Shown here: in pieces, positions 60,225 through 64,000 of the stretch
Layout: the number at the start of each line of letters is the position of its first letter
How positions within the stretch are numbered: position 1 is the stretch's first letter
NCBI RefSeq assembly: GCF_944324505.1
Contig: NZ_CALUWO010000001.1
Span: forward strand, 124,001 to 188,000
Source: an uncultured Desulfovibrio sp.
Lineage (GTDB): Bacteria > Desulfobacterota > Desulfovibrionia > Desulfovibrionales > Desulfovibrionaceae
Direction of reading: 5' to 3'
Length of the DNA stretch: 64,000 nucleotides
Notes under the pieces: generated by a model
Database searches by the model: none
What the model saw: only the letters and a program-made list of their open reading frames with translations
Told to the model about the DNA's origin: nothing
Translations under genes and position numbers: made by a program

Positions 60225-61508
60225 ATGAATGCCGCCTTCTCCTCCTTTTCCCGGATTGTGGAACAGCTTGATCGCCGAGGTTTTTTCCACATGGATCTCA
60301 GCCTCGACCGCATGCACCGGGCGCTGACGGCCCTGCACCTGCAACGCGCCCCCTTTGTGGTGGTGCAGGTGCTGGGCACCAACGGCAAAGGATCCACCGC
60401 CTCCTTTCTGGACTCCCTGGCCCGTGCCCACGGGCTGCACACGGGGCTGTATACCTCCCCGCATTTTGTCTCGCCCGCCGAGCGCATCCGCATCGACGGA
60501 CGTCCCCTGCACGCGGACCTCTGGCCGGACCTGGCCTGCCAGGTGGACGCGGCCTGCCCGGACCTGACCTATTTTGAGTTTCTGACCGTGCTGGCCCTGC
60601 TGGCCTTTCGCCAGCTGGGCGTGCAGCTGGCCATTCTGGAAGCCGGCCTGGGCGGCCGCCACGACGCCACCACCGCCACGGCGGCGGATGCGCTCTGCTA
60701 CGCGCCCGTGGCGCTGGACCATGCCGCCATTCTCGGCCCTCGCCTGGAAGACATTGCCCGCGACAAGGCCGATGCCATCCGGGCCGCCGTACCGGTCATC
60801 AGCGCCCCGCAATTCCCCGTGGTGCAGCGCATACTGGCCCAGGCAGCCGCCCGGCAGGGCGCTCCCCTGAGCCTGACGACGCCGCTGCCCGCATCCGTAC
60901 CACTGGGCCTGGCCGGCGAACATCAGCACATCAATGCCGCCGTGGCCCTGCGGGCCTGGCAGAGCGTGGCTCCGCGCTGCGGGGTCAGCGCCCAGGACAG
61001 CACGCGGCAGGCCCTGGGTCTGCAAACGGCCTTTATTCCCGGACGCCTGCAATACCTGCCCGCCTGCCCGGACCATCCGGCGCTGCTGCTGGACGGCGCC
61101 CACAATCCCCACGGCATGCAGGCCCTGACGCACTACCTGGCGCATCACGACCACAGGCCGCCCTGTGCCATCTTTTCCTGCCTCAAGGACAAGGACTGGC
61201 AGCCCGCGGCCATGCTGCTGCGCCGGACCCTTGCCGGTGCGCCCATATTCATTCCCCAGCTGCATAACGAACGGGCCGCCGACGCTGCCGAGGTGGCCGC
61301 CGTCCTGAACCGGGGCGCCACGGCCCCCGTGGCCAGCGCCCTGCCCCATGTGCAGGCGGCCCTGCAGGCTGCCGCCAACTGCGCCGGTGCGGGGTCCTCG
61401 CCGGTGATCATGAGCGGTTCCTTGTATTTGCTGTCGGAATTCTTTACTCTTTTTCCCCGCTATCTGGACAGGCCCTGCCCTGCCCCCACGCGGACGGAGA
61501 CCGCATGA
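60225..61508 (+). CDS. folC: Folylpolyglutamate synthase/dihydrofolate synthase
   Basis: 427 residues. Adds glutamate to folates with ATP. P-loop VLGTNGKGSTASFLDSLA (core GTNGKGS, about 48-54), TGLYTSPHFVSPAERIR, LEAGLGGRHDATTAT and LLLDGAHNPHGMQAL are the Mur-ligase-family marks. The ATG at 60225 has only a weak site (AGGGC); a longer upstream frame lacks homology. The stop overlaps selA by 4 nt (ATGA). Confidence 0.94.
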   Translation: MNAAFSSFSRIVEQLDRRGFFHMDLSLDRMHRALTALHLQRAPFVVVQVLGTNGKGSTASFLDSLARAHGLHTGLYTSPHFVSPAERIRIDGRPLHADLWPDLACQVDAACPDLTYFEFLTVLALLAFRQLGVQLAILEAGLGGRHDATTATAADALCYAPVALDHAAILGPRLEDIARDKADAIRAAVPVISAPQFPVVQRILAQAAARQGAPLSLTTPLPASVPLGLAGEHQHINAAVALRAWQSVAPRCGVSAQDSTRQALGLQTAFIPGRLQYLPACPDHPALLLDGAHNPHGMQALTHYLAHHDHRPPCAIFSCLKDKDWQPAAMLLRRTLAGAPIFIPQLHNERAADAAEVAAVLNRGATAPVASALPHVQAALQAAANCAGAGSSPVIMSGSLYLLSEFFTLFPRYLDRPCPAPTRTETA

Positions 61509-62917
61509 AGCATCTTTTTCGCGCCATTCCCTCGGTGGACAACAGCCTGACGGCCCTGCTGCACGAGGCTCCCCAGCTGGCCCGCGAGCCGCGCCCCCTT
61601 CTTCGCGAGGCTGTGGTGGCCTACTGGGACGGCTGCCGCGACCGGATACGCTCCGGCCAGATACAGGAGACGTCCCAGCTGGACATGCAGGCCCATCTGC
61701 CTCATCTGCTGGCCCATGTGCGGGCAGCCCTGCGGCCCCGCCTGCGGGAAGCCATCAATGCCACGGGCGTGGTGGTGCATACCAATATGGGGCGGTCCGT
61801 CCTGGCGCCGGAAGCCTGCGAGGCCGTGCTGCGGGCGGCACGGGGCTACTCCACCCTGGAGCTGGACATGCGCACGGGCGGACGCGGCAGCCGTCACAAG
61901 GTGGTGGAAGACCTCATCTGCCGCCTGACGGGCGCCGAAGCGGGCATGGTGGTCAACAACAATGCCGCGGCGGTACTGCTGCTGCTGGACACCTTCTGCC
62001 GGGACGGCGAGGTCATTGTCTCCCGCGGGGAACTGGTGGAAATCGGCGGCAGCTTCCGCATCCCCGAAGTCATGCGCCGGAGCGGCGCCATCCTGCGCGA
62101 GGTGGGAGCCACCAACCGCACCCACCTGCGTGACTATGAAGCGGCCATTACTGAAAATACGCGCGCGCTCATGCGCGTGCATACCTCCAATTACCGCATT
62201 GTGGGCTTTCACAGCGCCGTGGCCCTGCCGGAGCTGGCAGCCCTGGCCAGCCGGCACGGTCTGCCCGTTTTCGAGGACCTGGGCAGCGGCAGCCTCACGG
62301 ACTTCAGCCCCTGCGGTCTGCCCAACGAGCCCACAGTCCCCTCTGTTCTGGCCGCCGGCGCCGATGTGGTGACATTTTCCGGCGACAAGGTCCTGGGCGG
62401 CCCGCAGGCGGGCATCCTGGCCGGAAAGCGGTCCTACATCGAGGCCCTCAAGGCCAATCAGCTCACCCGCGCCCTGCGCTGCGACAAGCTGACGCTGGCC
62501 GCGCTGGAAGCCACCCTGCGCCTGTACTGCGACCCGGAAAGCGCCCGCCAGCGCATTCCCACCCTGCGCATGATCCATCTTTCCGCCGCAGAGCTGGAAC
62601 GCCAGGCACGGCGCCTGGCCACCCGGCTGCGCCGCGCCCTCGGCCCGCTCTGCCGGGTGCATCTGCGCCCTGACGTTTCCCGCGTGGGAGGCGGCGCCTT
62701 TCCGCAATATGACCTGCCCACCACGCTTGTTTGTCTGGAGCCTGCCCATGGCAGCGCCACGGCGCTGAAGCAGGCCCTTCTCGAGACTGACCCCCCGCTG
62801 CTGGGGCGGCTGGAAGACAGCTGCTTCTGTCTGGATACCCGCACCCTGCAGGAGGCCGATTACAGCCGGATTCCGGCCCTTGTGCGGGCCGCGCTTCCGG
62901 AAAGGAATGCTGAATGA
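61505..62917 (+). CDS. selA: L-seryl-tRNA(Sec) selenium transferase
   Basis: 470 residues. Converts Ser-tRNA(Sec) to Sec-tRNA(Sec) with selenophosphate. Typical parts: the N-terminal helical domain starting FRAIPSVDNSL, INATGVVVHTNMGRSVL, VNNNAAAVLLLLDTF, RGELVEIGGSFRIPEVM, and the PLP lysine in FSGDKVLGGPQAG (about 300). Its presence implies that the organism makes selenoproteins, such as formate dehydrogenase or hydrogenase, though none is in the window. ATGA overlaps on both sides. Confidence 0.97.
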   Translation: MKHLFRAIPSVDNSLTALLHEAPQLAREPRPLLREAVVAYWDGCRDRIRSGQIQETSQLDMQAHLPHLLAHVRAALRPRLREAINATGVVVHTNMGRSVLAPEACEAVLRAARGYSTLELDMRTGGRGSRHKVVEDLICRLTGAEAGMVVNNNAAAVLLLLDTFCRDGEVIVSRGELVEIGGSFRIPEVMRRSGAILREVGATNRTHLRDYEAAITENTRALMRVHTSNYRIVGFHSAVALPELAALASRHGLPVFEDLGSGSLTDFSPCGLPNEPTVPSVLAAGADVVTFSGDKVLGGPQAGILAGKRSYIEALKANQLTRALRCDKLTLAALEATLRLYCDPESARQRIPTLRMIHLSAAELERQARRLATRLRRALGPLCRVHLRPDVSRVGGGAFPQYDLPTTLVCLEPAHGSATALKQALLETDPPLLGRLEDSCFCLDTRTLQEADYSRIPALVRAALPERNAE

Positions 62918-64000
62918 AAACCAAAACCTGCGAAATTGCCTATTCGCCGCAAAGCGCCTGGAAGGACTATGCCGCCACGGCCACCCGCCGCAAGGAGCTG
63001 GAAAGCCTGGCCAAGCGCTATATCGACTTTCTTTCCGCCTGCAAGACCGAACGCGAAACCATTGCCTACGTGCAGCGCCGCCTTGCGGAAAAGGGCTTTA
63101 CCGAAAATCCCCGTGACGGCCTGTTCATGCGGCCCCTGCGGGGCAAGGCCCTGTTTGCGGCCAGACGGGGCAAGGCGCCCCTGGCCCAGGGACTGCGCCT
63201 CATTGCCGCCCATGCGGACACGCCGCGCCTGGACTTCAAGCAGCGCCCCTTCATCGAACAGCCCGGCGTCACCCAGGCCAAGACCCATTATTACGGGGGC
63301 ATCCGCAAGTACCAGTGGCTGGCCCGCCCCCTTTCCCTGCGCGGCGTGGTGGCCCTGGAAAACGGCAAGAATCTTGCCATTGCCATTGGCGACCGCCCCG
63401 GCGATCCGGTCTTTACCATTGCCGACCTGCTGCCCCATCTGGCGCAGAAGCAGGCCGGCCAGCCCGTCAGTGAAGCCTTTGAAGCCGAAAAGCTCAATAT
63501 CATCCTTTCCCATGCGCCGGCTCCCGGCAGCGCCCGCAGCCGCCAGGACGAGGAAAAGGAACCCCTGAAAGCCTATCTGCTCCAGCTGCTCAACGAAAAA
63601 TACGGCGTGCGCGAAGAAGACTTCATTTCGGCGGACATGCAGGCCGTTCCCGCCGGTCCGGCCCGCTTTGTGGGTCTGGACCGTGCCCTCATCGGCGGAT
63701 ACGGGCAGGATGACCGCATCTGCGTCTTCACAGCGCTGGAAGCCTTCCTGACGGCCAAGACCGGCCGCAATGCCCCCAATACGGCCATCATGTTCTGGGA
63801 CAAGGAAGAAATCGGCTCCGACGGCGCCACCGGTGCGTCTTCCCGCTTCCTGCAATTCTGCGTGGAGGACATTACCCGCGCCTGGGCCGGCACCCTGCCC
63901 GTTTCGCAGGTGTTTCTGAACAGCCGTGCCATCTCTGCCGATGTGACCGGCGCCTTTGACCCGGATTTTCCCGAAGTGCACGAAAAGCAGAATGCCGCCC
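62914..64000 (+). CDS. M18-family aminopeptidase, 3' end outside window
   Basis: 362 codons to the window edge. It begins in an ATGA overlap with selA. Zinc-site segments are visible: AAHADTPRLDFK (about 90-101), GGYGQDDRICVF (Asp, about 262), WDKEEIGSDGA (two Glu, about 298-304) and ISADVTGAFDPDFPEVHEK near the end. This pattern fits the M18 aminopeptidase 1 (ApeA) branch, which removes N-terminal acidic residues. No stop or frameshift occurs before the edge. The last His ligand is outside. Confidence 0.92.
   Translation, partial: MKTKTCEIAYSPQSAWKDYAATATRRKELESLAKRYIDFLSACKTERETIAYVQRRLAEKGFTENPRDGLFMRPLRGKALFAARRGKAPLAQGLRLIAAHADTPRLDFKQRPFIEQPGVTQAKTHYYGGIRKYQWLARPLSLRGVVALENGKNLAIAIGDRPGDPVFTIADLLPHLAQKQAGQPVSEAFEAEKLNIILSHAPAPGSARSRQDEEKEPLKAYLLQLLNEKYGVREEDFISADMQAVPAGPARFVGLDRALIGGYGQDDRICVFTALEAFLTAKTGRNAPNTAIMFWDKEEIGSDGATGASSRFLQFCVEDITRAWAGTLPVSQVFLNSRAISADVTGAFDPDFPEVHEKQNAA

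Noticed and set aside
63930-63999. Apparent loss of the His in the M18 aminopeptidase SADxxHA motif
   Set aside because: The sequence ADVTGAFDPDF fits the ApeA branch of the family, which naturally lacks that His.

Overview
The window looks like a chromosomal segment of a GC-rich, anaerobic, sulfate-reducing-type deltaproteobacterium of the Desulfovibrio group. This rests on gene content: a PerR regulator next to a type-2 rubredoxin, TRAP transporters, type III glutamine synthetase, a pseudouridine synthase/dephospho-CoA kinase fusion, selA, a Cys-rich FMN alpha-hydroxy-acid oxidase, and tightly packed 4-nt ATGA overlaps. The species cannot be fixed from sequence alone. No transposase, integrase, phage gene or CRISPR array was seen.

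Layout. 1-2360: start of a trp operon on the minus strand (promoter, Trp-rich leader peptide, attenuator, trpE, trpG fused to the start of trpD). 2438-6655: HxlR regulator divergent from an MBL-fold hydrolase, then GSIII and an FKBP isomerase. 6930-14240: lysA, a MATE exporter, a DUF2156 protein, an NlpC/P60 lipoprotein, the RluA-CoaE fusion and ybaK. 14569-16579: rubredoxin, perR and a glycerate kinase on the minus strand. 17012-24081: a glycan locus, on the minus strand GT4, secreted protein, GT2, MacB-type permease and a single polypeptide joining an ABC ATPase to a GT4 glycosyltransferase, with a divergent WalW-like deacetylase. 24127-25209: EamA transporter and tRNA-Leu.

25681-30857: a membrane-embedded LuxR regulator divergent from a TRAP transporter (DctP, DctQM fusion) plus a GlcG/HbpS-like protein. 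31252-33828: large protein with two degenerate GGDEF-like domains and TPRs. 33944-37068: MBL hydrolase, iron-sulfur flavoprotein-like protein, ComF and a DUF4198 protein. 37124-39575: histidine phosphatase, nucleotidyltransferase-HD fusion and macrodomain protein. 39739-40931: bactofilin-like protein and a PLD-like protein with an extra C-terminal domain. 41068-44510: YeiH/YeiE-type sulfite/sulfate pair and an HD-domain protein.

44692-47503: rplM-rpsI with a strong promoter and terminator, then a YcaO protein. 47658-54009: polA divergent from a five-function Mla-type lipid transport operon. 54117-57968: grpE divergent from hisD-purC-fabI. 58199-64000: small membrane protein, tRNA-Ser, alpha-hydroxy-acid oxidase, folC, selA and a partial M18 aminopeptidase.

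Most genes are housekeeping. The most unusual material is the ABC-glycosyltransferase fusion locus, the textbook-like trp attenuator, the YcaO protein, the PLD-like protein beside a bactofilin, the degenerate GGDEF-TPR protein and a possible leaderless mlaE message. All functional statements are inferred from motifs read by eye; no database search was run.
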